Shown: piece after piece, positions 47,547 through 58,739 of the stretch
How the letters are laid out: every line of letters starts with the position of its first letter
Numbering within the stretch: position 1 is the first letter of the stretch
NCBI RefSeq assembly: GCF_030247195.1
Contig: NC_080671.1
Span: 300,587,934 to 300,651,933, forward strand
Length of the DNA stretch: 64,000 bases
From: Topomyia yanbarensis
Taxonomy: Eukaryota; Arthropoda; Insecta; Diptera; Culicidae
Direction: 5' to 3'
Position numbers and translations under genes: made by a program
Notes under the pieces: generated by a model
Database searches by the model: none
Told to the model about the DNA's origin: nothing
What the model saw: only the letters and a program-made list of their open reading frames with translations

Positions 47547-50500
47547 AGATACCACCGAACTAGGATTACTAAATACAATCATCATCAATCCCGGACTAGA
47601 CAATCGCCTACATGCAATCATTAGTATACTGGGCAAAGAAATGACAGCGCTGCTGGATAGCGGGGCGAACTGCTCACTGCTAGGTGGCAACAATGTAAAG
47701 ATCGTCGAACAGCTAAGTCTGCGCAAAGGAAACGTGATTGGAGGCATCAAAACAGCGGACGGCACGCAACATAAAATTTCACACTTCGTTCGAGTGCCGA
47801 TAGTTTTTAACAACCGGAACGAGACCATCCCATTGCTGTTGGTTCCGACAATTCCGGATTGCCTGATCCTGGGCATGAACTTTTGGGACAAGTTCGGAGT
47901 CAAAGCAACATGCTGCAGTGTGGAAACAGAGCTGGAGGAGACGGAGCTGAACGAGGATGAGCCAATGAATGTCCTGAGCGCAGCACAACACAGACAGCTT
48001 AAGGAAACGGTTGCGAAGTTCCCAACAGCGGAAGGAAGGCTGGGCAGGACAATACTATATGAGCACCGGATAGACGTAGGAGACGCACCACCACGCAAGC
48101 AGCGACACTATCCAATGTCTCCGTACGTGCTAGAAGAAGTGAACCGCGAGATCGACAGGATGCTCGCTCTGGATGTTATAGAAGAAGCGCTATTTTCTCC
48201 GTGGAACAACCCACTGGTAGCGGTTAAGAAGAAAACTGGGAAATACCGGGTCTGTCTGGACGCCCGCCACTTAAACTCGGTGATGGTGAACGAAGGATAC
48301 CCTATTCCGCAAATCTCGTCAATTATCAATAATCTCGGCGGTTGTGAGTACATATCGTCAATCGATCTCAAGGATGCGTTCTGGCAGTTACCGTTGCAGG
48401 AGGCATCCAGGCCGTTGACAGCATTTACGGTTCCATCACGAGGACACTTCCAGTTCAAGGTAGTTCCCTTCGGACTTTGTACAGCGAGTCAAGCTCTCGC
48501 GCGATTAATGACACACTTGTTCGCAGACATGGAACCATACGTATTTCACTACCTGGACGACATCGTAATCTGCTCCAAAACGTTCGACGAACACATCAAG
48601 CTGTTGGAAGAAGTAGCGAGGCGTCTACGAAGAGCAAACTTGACGATATCGCCAGAGAAATCCAAGTTCTGTCGTCGAGAAATCAGATATCTGGGGTACA
48701 TTTTGAATGAGAGCGGATGGAAAGTCGATGAAGAAAAGATCGAGAGCATCGTGAAATTCCCAGCTCCAACGAATCGGAAGGAGGTGCAACGGTTTCTCGG
48801 CATGTGCAATTGGTACCGACGTTTTATAGCAGATTTCTCTCGACTGGCAGTACCAATAACGGAACTGACGAAGACAAGGAATAAGTTTCGATGGAGTACG
48901 CAAGCAGACGAAGCATTCCTAAAGCTCAAAGCAGCGTTGGTATCAGCCCCGGTGTTGGCAATGCCGGACTATACAATGCCATTCGCTATTGCCTGCGATG
49001 CCAGCGATGTCGCGATTGGAGCCGTACTGACGCAGGAGACCGACGGAGAAGAACACCCGATTTGCTACTTTTCACAGAAGCTATCGTCTTCGGAACGGAA
49101 GTATTCGGTAACGGAACGGGAATGTCTGGCGGTCATCCGCGCCATCGAGAAGTTCCGAGGGTACATAGAAGGAGTGAAGTTTACAGTTTTTTGCGACCAT
49201 GCCGCACTCAGCTACCTGCGATCGATGAAGAATCCGACAGCCCTCATGAGCCGGTGGTTGTTACGTTTAAACGCATTCGACTTTGAGATCAAGTACCGGA
49301 AGGGAAGCATCAACGTAGTGCCGGACGCACTATCACGGATAGTGGCATCGGCGTCCTTCGACGGTGCGAACTCCACTGATTCGTGGTACATGCAGCTAAA
49401 GGATAAAGTGCAGAAGGAAGGCGATCGTTTCCCGGACTTCAGGTTAGCGAACAACGAGCTGTACAAGAACTGTTTAAGCAAGGACGAAGATGGAAATGCG
49501 ATCCACTTGTGGAAAAAGGTGGTACCATTCGAAGAACGACGCGGGTTAATAGGCAAGTTCCATGACTCACCTACAGCAGCACACTTGGGTTTCCACAGAA
49601 CTCTTCAGAAACTTCAAGCCCATTTTCACTGGCCGAAGATGCGGGAGGAGGTAAGCAACTACGTCAAGAGCTGTCAAACCTGCAAGGCAAGTAAAGCACC
49701 AAACACAAGGATGATGCCACAGATGGGAAACTTGAAGCCAGCCAAAATGCCCTGGGAGTTAATATCAATGGACTTCGTTGGTCCGTTCACACGCTCGAAG
49801 CAGGGAAACACAGTCATGCTAGTAGTCGTAGATTGGATCACGAAATACGTCGTCGCACATCCAATGAAAAACGCGGACGCTTCAAAGATGGTTCAGTTTC
49901 TGGAGCAGGAAGTCTTCTTGAAGTTTTCACGTCCCAGAATAGTTTTATCGGACGATGGAAAACAGTTCGAGTCGACGGTGTTCAAGTCATTGCTAGCTCG
50001 GCACAACATCGTGCATATGAAGACGGCTTACTACTGCCCAATGGTAAACAATGCAGAGCGGGTCAACAGAGTACTAATCACCTGCATTCGAGCATTGCTA
50101 GAAGGAGATCATCGAGAGTGGGATTCACAGCTTCCAGCAATCACGGCGGCCATCAACGGTGCGAAACATGATGCGACCGGAGTAAGTCCGCATTTCGCCA
50201 ACTTTGGAAGGGACCTAATACTTCACACAGATCTCTACGTGCAACAAAGTCTCAACACCCCAGACGACCCCAAGGTAGCACAGGATATGCGACTGTCAAC
50301 GGTTCGGCGGGTACAGGAATTCGTACTGCGACGCATCAGGAACAATCACGAAAAGGCGAAGCAGAGATACAATCTTCGAACACGAACAGTAGCATTCAAA
50401 CCGGGAGATTTGGTATGGCGTAGAACCTTCGGTCAGTCGTCGAAAGCAAACCACGTGAACCGCAAACTTGATCCCAAGTTCGTTCCAGCGATAGTCAAAG

Positions 50501-50589
50501 ACGTCCTGGGCGTCAACCTGTACACTCTAGAAGACGTAGCCACGGGAAAGAGAGGCAGGTTTCACGCAAAGGACATTAAGGCGGATTAG
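47486..50589 (+). CDS. pol: Retrotransposon pol (protease, RT, RNase H, integrase)
   Basis: The frame is open to TAG at 50587-50589; an in-frame Met occurs at 47389, but entry is probably by frameshift at 47485. Counting from 47389: protease LLDSGANCSLL at about residue 88; reverse transcriptase with LKDAFWQLPL and HYLDDIV at about 386; RNase H starting IACDASDVAIGAVL at about 533; integrase with HHCC (HLGFH...CQTCK). The integrase catalytic Asp is at 795 (MDFVG), Asp at 855 (SDDGKQF) and Glu at 890 (NAERVNR). All catalytic residues are present. The second Asp and the Glu are separated by 34 residues where 35 is usual. It is the only intact large frame of the element. Confidence 0.93.
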
Positions 50590-50858
50590 AGAAAATTTAC
50601 TCAGCTATGTCGGTAGGCTCCAACTTGCTAACCACGAGCATCATGCTCCCAAAATACCGTTAGCCGATCGGGACAAATCGTGCCCTGTCATGGTGTGGCG
50701 AGCAATAACTTTTCAAACTACCTCCCCATCATGGCACACCAGCCAGCGTCGTTTGGATTCGAAGAGCTGTCTAGGAAGGCCCATGACAACTCGCAGTCGC
50801 AGCAAGGAGCTTTCGTGACGTAAGGACGGGACAGGACTTCCATCAACGAGGACAGAAG

Positions 50859-51315
50859 CCTTCAGCAGGCAAGCCGTTAGCGTATCGGGAGAAAACGCAC
50901 GTCGAGAATCAAAAGCCTTCAGCAGGCAAGCCGTTAGCGAATCGGGAGAAAACGCACGTCGAGAAGCAAAAGCCTTCAGCAGGCAAGCCGTTAGCGATTC
51001 GGGAGAAAACGTGTTTCGAGAAGCAGAAGCCTTCAGCAGGCAAGCCGTTAGCGAATCGGGAGAAAACGCACGTCGAGAAGCAAAAGCCTTCAGCAGGCAA
51101 GCCGTTAGCGTATCGGGAGAAAACGCACGTCGAGAAGCAAAAGCCTTCAGCAGGCAAGCCGTTAGCGATTCGGGAGAAAACGTGTTTCGAGAAGCAGAAG
51201 CCTTCAGCAGGCAAGCCGTTAGCGAACCGGGAGAAAACGCACATCAGAAGCAGAAGCCTTCAGCAGGCAAGCCGTTAGCGATTCGAGAGAAAACGCATGT
51301 CAAGAAAGCAGAAGC
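50859..51315 (+). repeat. 57-bp tandem repeat array, eight units
   Basis: Units start CCTTCAGCAGGCAAGCCGTT at 50859, 50916, 50973, 51030, 51087, 51144, 51201 and 51257. The first seven starts are exactly 57 bp apart. Two sub-types (ACGCACGTCGAG and ACGTGTTTCGAG) alternate in a pattern that suggests duplication of a three-unit block. The + strand reads a 19-residue repeat (AFSRQAVSESGENARREAK). Degenerate relatives continue to about 51880. Confidence 0.93.
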
Positions 51316-52547
51316 CTAAAACAGGCGCGCCTTTTCGGAACGAGAGAAATCGACCAGCGAGCACGCGAGCGCAACAGGAAGGAAAGCAGGCAACCGCAAA
51401 CTAGAGACGGAACTTTCGGAGCGAGTCTCGGGAAAACCTTGAGCCGTTGCACAGGGGTGCAGGTCGACGAAGGCGGACCCCTCTGGACTCCGCAGACATA
51501 GCAAAAGTCAATCTCATAGGTAAGCTGCTTCATGGTGACACATCAAACCAAGATAGACCTCAGTCACTGGCGCAAGCGCACGAGCCGTATTCGGAGCAAG
51601 CAAAACCATGCAGTGGATGGAGCAGAGCATACCAGGACAACAATCGAGCACAGCAGACCGTGGCGAAGCGGAATCACCAACGGACATACACCGCTCAGAG
51701 CGGGGGATTCAAGTAGGACGAAGCCAAGCACCCAACCCTCCTCACAACCTGCCAACTCCAGCTGCTTACACAACGTTCCAGCGTTTGCCGTTCTCGATAC
51801 GGGAGAAATCGAAGCACGAGAGTCCACGACACGCAAGCCTCAGAAGGCCAGCCGTTTGTCAGAGCGAGAGAAACTGATACAGTAAGAATCCAGACGCGGA
51901 CGGAACATAGATTCGGATAAGTAAGTAAGCTATGAGCAACACCAGCTACAAGCACAGAACGAAGACGTGAAACGAAAGATAAGTAATCCTGGATTGGTGT
52001 CGACAGCCTGTTAGATCCAGCACAGTCGCGATCCGTAAATCGGATCCATCAGACAGTTGTAGTGGGGGTCGATGTGAAATCAACCAAAAGAAACGCGATT
52101 CTGGGCGCGGTAAAACCCTAGCACTGGACTCATATCGATTTGGGAGACTAAATACCTCCTTTCCTACGCAGCTGTCAGTCTTAGCAAACCAAATAATCTA
52201 CCACATTATAAGTCCTTAGTTTCAGTATTAGTCTTAAGTGTTAATTCTAACCTATTTAGCCCTAATAATAGGTTAAGAGTTTATTGAATGTTTTGCCGTT
52301 GCAAACGATGGTTTCGAGTTTGAGACAAGGACTTACCCGGAGACTTATAGCCAAACTTTAGTTGGCGGATTCGCAATGTTTAGCCAGGATTTGCTGGCGG
52401 TATTATGTAGTTTTGTGATTTGTTTTTTGAGATTAGTTTGTTCCTTAGCTAGCTGGAGCATGTAGAAGAATGTCGATACATCGAGCATCGCATTCGATTA
52501 GCGATTTAATTAGTCTCCGGGAGACTCCTTAAAGGAGTATGGCTCAT

Positions 52548-52590
52548 AAATTTCTCATGAATCGAGCCATTGCCGATTCATGAGAAATTT
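52548..52590 (+). repeat. 17-bp perfect hairpin before the 3' LTR
   Basis: AAATTTCTCATGAATCG (52548-52564) is exactly complementary to 52574-52590 with a 9-nt loop. A second small inverted repeat (ACTCCTT and AAGGAGT) lies at 52524-52538. The LTR starts 19 bp after the hairpin. Confidence 0.9.
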
Positions 52591-52609
52591 TTCTGTAACG
52601 GCAATGTTG

Positions 52610-53648
52610 TGTTACAGTAAAATGTGTAATTTAAATGTAAAAAGGGAGGAATAAGAGATTAGTGTGTACTGCAAGAGGTGGGCATTTGACAGCCCGCTTG
52701 AAAACAAAAGATCGCTGCACAATTTGCTTGAAAACAAATCCCCGGAAGAACGGGTGCCAAAATAAAAATGGATAGTCGGAGAAAAGAGTTGACCGAGTAC
52801 GGTCGGTGGCGGTCTGCGATTCCCGCCAGAAAAAAAGGGAGTCTGAAAAAAAGTCGACGGAGAGCGGTGGTATTTCTCCCCGACGGGAGCCGTCAAAAGG
52901 AAAAAACGCCACGAGTGAGTGAACGGTCGAGGTCGGGCCGTAGTGCGACCGCTATTGCAAAATTGGTACCCTTTTTCCCACAAAGGCGAGATTCGCCCGG
53001 CAAGTTTCGTGGTGGACGGAAGTGAAATTAGGTTGGCCGAAACGAACGCGCACGTGTGCCTATTCTTGCTTCGGCCGGATCAAAAGGCTAGTTTTTCCAT
53101 CCCCTTTTGCTTGGGTCTCGTCGCAATCGTCCTGGCGGTCATCGGTGTGGTGAAAATAACGGAGACATTTCAGCCGTGCGCTCTGCGATCGGGAGACAAT
53201 TTTGATTATCGCCAGCGACATCAACAAAACTGCGCTCGTGTTCCCGAGACCCGAAAAAAGCGAGATTCGGAAGTTCCGGAACTTTCGACGAGGCCGAAAG
53301 ACGTGTTAGGTCGAGCAGCATTGAACGGGAATTGACCTGGCAGGTTACAATTAGTTGGCGCTATCATCGAACGCACCGGCGACGACGGTGAACGAATCGA
53401 CGCAGTCAAGACCGTCCCACCTCTCCATCAGCCGGCCTCGTTATGCAGGCGCACGTATGGTGAAGAACGACTGCCAGCCACGAGACATGACAGTGATCTG
53501 CTTGGTCCCAAGATGACCCACGAGATGTGATCGTCAACTACCGGTGAGTCTGCACATTATCTCTTCCCTCTTACAATAACATATTTATATTTGTGGGATT
53601 TCGCCTTTTGATTTGGGTAAAAAAGAGCCATATACATATTTTGTTACA
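52610..53648 (+). repeat. 3' LTR (1039 bp)
   Basis: Same length and sequence as the 5' LTR except C at 52890. It is followed by the target duplication TGTA. Confidence 0.95.
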
Positions 53649-54145
53649 TGTATTCTGATCCGGGGATCAAGTCTCCTCAGTCTCCCCTAATATTGATCTG
53701 CTTGTGATAATGTTGTTCTACCAGAGACAAAAAACTGCGAGAAAAATATTCAAGTTTAAAATTTGAATTAACGCGAAATTGGCTATGTCATTGGTGTCTT
53801 CGGAGGTGTTTATTAACGTAAGAAGCCGCTCCTTCTTATACTGTATGTCTAAAGATTCAACCCCCTAAAAGTGAGATATATTCTGAGGATTCTATCATAT
53901 TTTTCCGAATGACATTTGCGTGACAACCATTTACCCGAACGACATTTGCCCGAATGTCACATGAACCCGAATGTCATTCACCCGAATGCCACGTACACCC
54001 GTGAGACATTCGACCGAATGTCACATAATCCCGAATGCCATTTGCCCGAATCCCATTCACCCGAAAAACATCGAAATAAAAATACACCACAGGAAATTAA
54101 ATAAATTAAGCAGAAATACATTTTTTATTTGATTTACATTCAATC

Positions 54146-54445
54146 CTAAGAAGCAATTAACACTAAAGCTATACATGTTAAACAGTGATTCGTATCATCT
54201 GGTTTATATGATTTAACTAATGAATCCAGTTTTAGGTCTTTTAGTTGCTGGTTCCGCTTGCAGTGTATGTAAAACGTTCCCAGCCAAGCCGACCATGGTT
54301 GTTGGCCATTGGACCAAAGACCAGTGTATGTTCTATGCTTTGAAATACATTTGGCATAAAGGTCGTTTCGGACAAGGGTCAATGGGTTTATGGTACGAAA
54401 GAAGCTTTTGTCAAAATGTGCATTCATTTCGATTTCAGTACACAT
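54146..54445 (-). other. Unrecognised open frame inside the foldback element
   Basis: A 99-codon minus-strand frame (RNDLYAKCISKHRTYTGLWS, CKRNQQLKDLKLDSLVKSYK) ends near the left array. It overlaps a 103-codon + strand frame (54220-54531). Neither shows a known motif. It might be a fragment of a transposase or of a captured gene, or chance. Confidence 0.25.
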
Positions 54446-54499
54446 TCATAGAAATGTTGGAAAGAAGGAATCAAATCCTAAGTTATAGTAAGCCGCGTA

Positions 54500-54850
54500 A
54501 ACGAGTGGATCAACAGCTACTTGGTATATAGATTCAAAGAACTGCTCTTGTGTGAAAGAAGGAATTAAATCATATGTTTGAGAAAACCGGCAAAACTTGA
54601 TCACCAGTTTATTTGCAAGTTCGCACACAGATTCAAACCCCTAAATTTAAATCAACCGAGCAAACGAGTCGATCACCAGTTTACTTGCGACAGCTTGCTT
54701 GCAACTTATTTGGCATGCAAATTCAAGGAACTGCTCATTATCAACCCCTGAGTTTGAGTAAACCGGGCAAATGAGTGGATCACCAGTTTATTTGCGAGGA
54801 CTATTTGGTTTGCAAATTCAAAGAACTGTTCATGTTTGAAAGAAGGAATC
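54500..54850. repeat. Degenerate tandem repeats inside the foldback element
   Basis: Three to four copies of a unit of about 110 bp contain GATCACCAGTTTATTTGC and GCAAATTCAAAGAACTG. Units differ by substitutions and indels. Confidence 0.7.
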
Positions 54851-54876
54851 AACTCTCATGTTTCTGGCTAACGGCT

Positions 54877-55158
54877 GTTGATGTTGATGTCGCCAACGAA
54901 TCGAAAATCACAGCATTCCCAATCAATACCCAGAGTTGGTGACGGGAATGATGCGGAATGCATCAATGGTTGCGACGAAGGTATGCTCAAAACTGTTTTC
55001 TGGCCATCAAACTCCTTTTGAGATTTAGCTGGCGGTGGTTTAAACGATTGAGATGATAATGATGATGATGATGTCGCTAATAGTTTTCTGATCTGACGTG
55101 GTTTCCGAACTGGAAATGGCGGCGTTGATATAGAGCATGATGAAGATATCCAATATCC
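54877..55158 (-). other. Unrecognised stop-to-stop frame without ATG start
   Basis: The minus strand is open for about 94 codons and reads a Ser/Pro-rich, disordered-looking sequence (STPPFPVRKPRQIRKLLATS, then SFPSPTLGIDWECCDFRFVG). It could be an exon fragment of a captured or element-encoded gene. No splice sites were proved. Confidence 0.25.
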
Positions 55159-55505
55159 AACATTTTATGAACTGACCAAAGCAACGAAAACTGAGAGAAT
55201 GGCTATAGAAGCATGCTTGCTTGTTGGATACTAGTATTGTAATTTTGTTTTCCTTTTATTGGATTTTTTACAATAGTAAATGGTCTTATAAGCATAAAGT
55301 TACCTTCCGGTGGATTTGATTTTATATTTTGTTTGAGTGGATGCGGTATTCGTGTTAATGATTTTCGAGCAAGTGGAATATTCGGTTTATGGCATTCGGG
55401 TAAATGGTCCATTCTGGATTATGACATTCTGGTAAATGGTCCATTCGGGTAAATAGCTTTCGGGCGAACGTGGCATTCGGGTGAATGTGATAGAACGATT
55501 CTGAG

Positions 55506-56056
55506 AGCTATTCATTGAAACGCAATCTTCAAAAATAATCACCAAAATGTTTAAAAAAGTATATTGTTCTAGGCTCCTTGATAGAACATTTCATATTTAG
55601 TCTCAGATGAAAGAGTATCTAAGCATTCGATTAGTGAGTAGTTCAGCGGTACAGATTTTTTGTCTAAATATTGTTCTACCAGAGACACCGTGGGAACCAT
55701 AGCAAAAACTATTAGATGTCGTTTTCACGCAATGATTACGTAGTCAGAGTTGCTATTTAGGATCAAACTTGCCAGAAAAACTTTAGAAAAATATTTTCAC
55801 CTATATATTACATTTCTGTCAAATTTGAATTTCAAACATTTAATCATAGTGGCAATTCGGGCCGCGCAATCGTTTCATGAAAACGGCATACGGCATTTCT
55901 CATATATTGCTGACTCGATTCTCACAAACTTAGTCCTAAATGAAGGGTATAGTATTCACATTGATTGCTATCGAATTTTATTTGAACGAACTATTGGTTT
56001 CGGAGTTGAGTAGAAGAATCCGATCACACGTGAATTTTCCATATAAAACATTTTAC
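55506..56056. repeat. Fragments related to the dispersed composite repeat
   Basis: It contains TTTAGTCTCAGATGAAAGAG and a CTTAGTCCTAAATGAAGGG block followed by CGGAGTTG, diverged versions of blocks in 38191-38850. TTGTTCTACCAGAGACA occurs at 55670 and at about 53711, on both sides of the foldback element. Confidence 0.5.
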
Positions 56057-56760
56057 CTTTCTCATATAGAAATGTTATACAATCACACTGAAAAAGAGAA
56101 AGAGGCCGAAACTTTTACCGTTCTGTGAAATCCCATGACTTTGGAAGAAATCAATCGACACGAGAGACACAGGACACACCTCTATGGACGGCTGCTGCAC
56201 AACTAGGATGAAGATGGACTGTGACAAGCATATTTGACATCCACTGTGCAATGGCAATGCTGTCCACACAGCGGGTATGCCCTAAGCAGCATTAGCGAGG
56301 GGTCTTTTAGCTGCTAGGTAATTAAGTCTTCACCTCACACGTTCGACTCAATTCGTTGAGTTCGACAAATGTGTGTGTGCTTATGAGTGTGTATGTGTGC
56401 ATGTATACAAACAATCGCACATCGTATACTCTAAGATGGATGGAACCAATTTTCTAAAACTTAGTTTCAAATGAAAAACATAGGTTTCTATTGAATTTAT
56501 TTCTGATACGACATCCGGTTCCGGAGTTATTGCATGAGAGGTGTGGTAACACAGTAAATTCCCATATAAACTGGAACCACCATGATACCTGATGCAGAAC
56601 TTATTAAAATTGGTGCTTAATTACATAGATTTAAATATTAGTAGTTGCTTTGATCACATTGGCCTCCTAGGACGGTCTTGACCCCCGGAGAACTTGCCAA
56701 TATTTACTATTTATTTGACACCTATTCCTCAAAAAATCTTGACCGATGTCCATTATCTTC
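56057..56760. repeat. Dispersed composite repeat, copy 2
   Basis: CTTTCTCATATAGAAATGTT, then TTCGACTCAATTCGTTGAGT, a TGTGTG-rich stretch, then CGACATCCGGTTCCGGAGTT and GATCACATTGGCC appear in the same order as in 38191-38690. Confidence 0.65.
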
Positions 56761-57065
56761 CAAATTTTAAATGATTGATCCTACTCTGACTTTAGTTAGT
56801 TTGTGTGGTTCCATAGGAATTTCCCATATATCTGTTCCATCATAATACTTAAACGGTTAAAATCTATAAAATATGAATATTGCAACCATGGCAAATAAAT
56901 TGATTTCGACCGAAGTTCTGACAACATTGCCCACACCGACTGTCAAATGAACTTTGTGTTGTTTTGGTTTCGAGTTATTAGTGGATACGCGAAAGTATCT
57001 CGATTACAAAGTATGTTCGTTGTGCTGCTGTAATACGGTGCTAAATCCTTATGCATCCTAAATAT

Positions 57066-57249
57066 TATTAAGTTCGCAGGGAAAGCGTTCGGAAATAATA
57101 ATTAACGGACTGTTCTGTAGAGTCGCGAAACTTGAACTGACACTGCCAGCAGCTTTATTCGAACTCTGACTTTTCAGAGTATTTGGTTCTCTCTCATTCT
57201 CACTCTATATCTCTCTCGAATGGGTTCGGACGATTAACGGGTCATAACA
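57066..57249 (-). repeat. 3' LTR of the Mag-like element
   Basis: It matches the other LTR except for one extra CT in a CTCTCT run. The polypurine tract AAGGGGTGAGGA (minus strand, 57251-57262) adjoins it. Confidence 0.88.
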
Positions 57250-57332
57250 GTCCTCACCCCTTAAATTTGAAAATACAATTCGAAATATCTTAAACAATTC
57301 ATTGAACTTAGTAAACTAATTTTGAAAGAAAT

Positions 57333-58706
57333 TCACTTTTTATGCTTATTCTTCTTATTCTTGTACTTATTAGGTTTTCGTTCTGAGCGCCTGATAGCCT
57401 GTTTTGAGCTGTTCAATATGAACGACGAATGCCACGAATCAGTGTCCGGGGCCTGTACTGCTGCCGATCTCTCCATCTCTCCACACCTTTGTGTTCTACA
57501 TCGTTTCTTTTCAGGAAATCCTCGAAAAATTTTCTCTTCACCTTCCTCGCCATCATAATCGTCGCTGTCACTGTCCGGCCATGCTCGCTTTCGGCTTGTA
57601 GTCGGTTCGTACACTTTTTCGGGTTGTCGGACTATGACGGCTCCGCTCCTCCTGAGCGATTTATCCGGCCTTATCTGGCTTCGGTGTGCTATCACCTTTA
57701 TGTCGCCAAGGGCGATCTGAAAGATATTTTTGGAAATTTTCATTAGAAATTGCCCTTTGATCCATCGTGAAATATCATGAGGATTATGACTTTTGTACCA
57801 TAGTACGTCTCCAATCCTCAGATTGCTTAAGTTATCGGGATCATTTAGATCATTCTCAGATTTCTGAGAAGTATCATCAGGTGGAATCGTACGTTTGAGC
57901 GATTTTGTGTAGTGTCTCTTTGGGTTCACTAAGTCTAGAATAGTCTTTGGTTTAAACGAAAATATTCTTTCTGATGGAAAGCGTCCATCATCTGTCAAAC
58001 AAGAGTTACGATACGTCAATAAAAACAAATTTACTTGATCTTCTAAATCTAATTTTTTTACGTCTGGGTCTAAAAAGAATTTTTTTATCACATCCTTTAC
58101 GGTTCTCACCGACCTTTCGGCTTGTCCATTGCTAGAGGGATTATAAGGTGGACTTTTCATGACCTTTATACCTTGCTTTTCTAGGAACTCCACGAAAACG
58201 AATGAATTGAATGGTGGGCCACCATCGGTAACAATTACATCGGGTAGACCAAACCTAGCGAAAAACTCTATGAACTTTTTCAAAACTTTCTTAGTATCGG
58301 TCCCTTGCTTCATCCAGATAACCTCTATCCATTTGGAAAAGCTATCTACTATTAGCAGAAAGGATTTCCGGTCAAAGAAAAAGAAATCAGCATGTATTCT
58401 GCTGAATGGTTTGATTGTAGGAATCCACGATGAAGTTACCTTAGGCTTTGGAACCACCGCCATTCTATTACAAGCATCACAGGAATTCGCAAAACGCTCG
58501 ATATCCGCGTTAATGCCGTACCAGTAGACTGATCGACGAGCCATTTGCTTCATCTTCACCACCCCCGAGTGATTTGCGTGCAGCAATTTAAGCATCCCGT
58601 TTTGCATCGACTTAGGAATTATTACTCTATCCTGATAGAGTAAACAACCATCTACATATTCCAAGTCTTGTTGATTTGAGAAAACGTTAATAAATTGCCT
58701 ATCCAA
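57333..58706 (-). CDS. Mag-like pol fragment: integrase
   Basis: A 457-codon frame has an HHCC zinc domain (HANHSG ... CDACNRM, about residues 44-84) and then a D,D-35-E core: Asp in HADFFFFD, Asp in VTDGGPPF, Glu in NGQAERSVRTVK. A basic C-terminal tail ends KNKKNKHKK. Integrase inserts the cDNA. The frame would normally be continuous with RNase H upstream but is cut by the MITE at 58740-58994, so it is a 5'-cut remnant of the polyprotein. Confidence 0.85.
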   Translation of the reverse strand: MDRQFINVFSNQQDLEYVDGCLLYQDRVIIPKSMQNGMLKLLHANHSGVVKMKQMARRSVYWYGINADIERFANSCDACNRMAVVPKPKVTSSWIPTIKPFSRIHADFFFFDRKSFLLIVDSFSKWIEVIWMKQGTDTKKVLKKFIEFFARFGLPDVIVTDGGPPFNSFVFVEFLEKQGIKVMKSPPYNPSSNGQAERSVRTVKDVIKKFFLDPDVKKLDLEDQVNLFLLTYRNSCLTDDGRFPSERIFSFKPKTILDLVNPKRHYTKSLKRTIPPDDTSQKSENDLNDPDNLSNLRIGDVLWYKSHNPHDISRWIKGQFLMKISKNIFQIALGDIKVIAHRSQIRPDKSLRRSGAVIVRQPEKVYEPTTSRKRAWPDSDSDDYDGEEGEEKIFRGFPEKKRCRTQRCGEMERSAAVQAPDTDSWHSSFILNSSKQAIRRSERKPNKYKNKKNKHKK

Positions 58707-58739
58707 CCTTTCGGGCCAGCCATTGTATAAGAATGAAAT

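Larger units (their letters stand above)
50590..52609 (+). other. 2-kb pol-to-LTR region with tandem repeats, no env recognised
   Basis: Open frames of 60-120 codons exist on both strands, but they derive from tandem repeats or lack hydrophobic segments expected of an envelope protein. It ends with a 17-bp hairpin and no typical polypurine tract before the 3' LTR. Confidence 0.6.
44137..53648 (+). mobile_element. Ty3/gypsy LTR retrotransposon, Osvaldo/Ulysses-like
   Basis: A 9.5-kb element with two 1039-bp LTRs (TGTTACAG...TTGTTACA) is flanked by the 4-bp duplication TGTA (44133-44136 and 53649-53652). The order is LTR, primer site, gag, pol with protease, RT, RNase H and integrase, then a 2-kb non-coding tail, then LTR. 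The integrase motif NAERVNR, the long LTRs and the tRNA-Lys-like primer point to the Osvaldo/Ulysses lineage as I recall it. No envelope-like gene was found. The LTRs show a single difference in the parts compared, so insertion is recent. Gag is nevertheless broken by a 32-bp duplication. Confidence 0.93.
53888..55497. mobile_element. Foldback-type element with CCCGAATG arrays and 8-bp target duplication
   Basis: The perfect duplication ATTCTGAG flanks the element (53880-53887 and 55498-55505). The ends are inverted: GATTCTATCATATT at the left, and the complement of TTCTATCACATT at the right. Inside each end lies an array of short CCCGAATGxCATT-type units (53905-54065 at the left; inverted at 55375-55485). 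The centre holds degenerate repeats and short frames without recognised domains. An 8-bp duplication is typical of hAT, among others, but no transposase was recognised. Confidence 0.85.

Noticed and set aside
49833..50171. Alternative-frame ORFs across pol
   Set aside because: They are antisense or shifted shadows of the intact pol frame, which has all catalytic motifs.
50909..51244. Minus-strand repetitive frame in the LTR element tail
   Set aside because: It is the mirror of the 57-bp repeats, with no independent evidence of coding.
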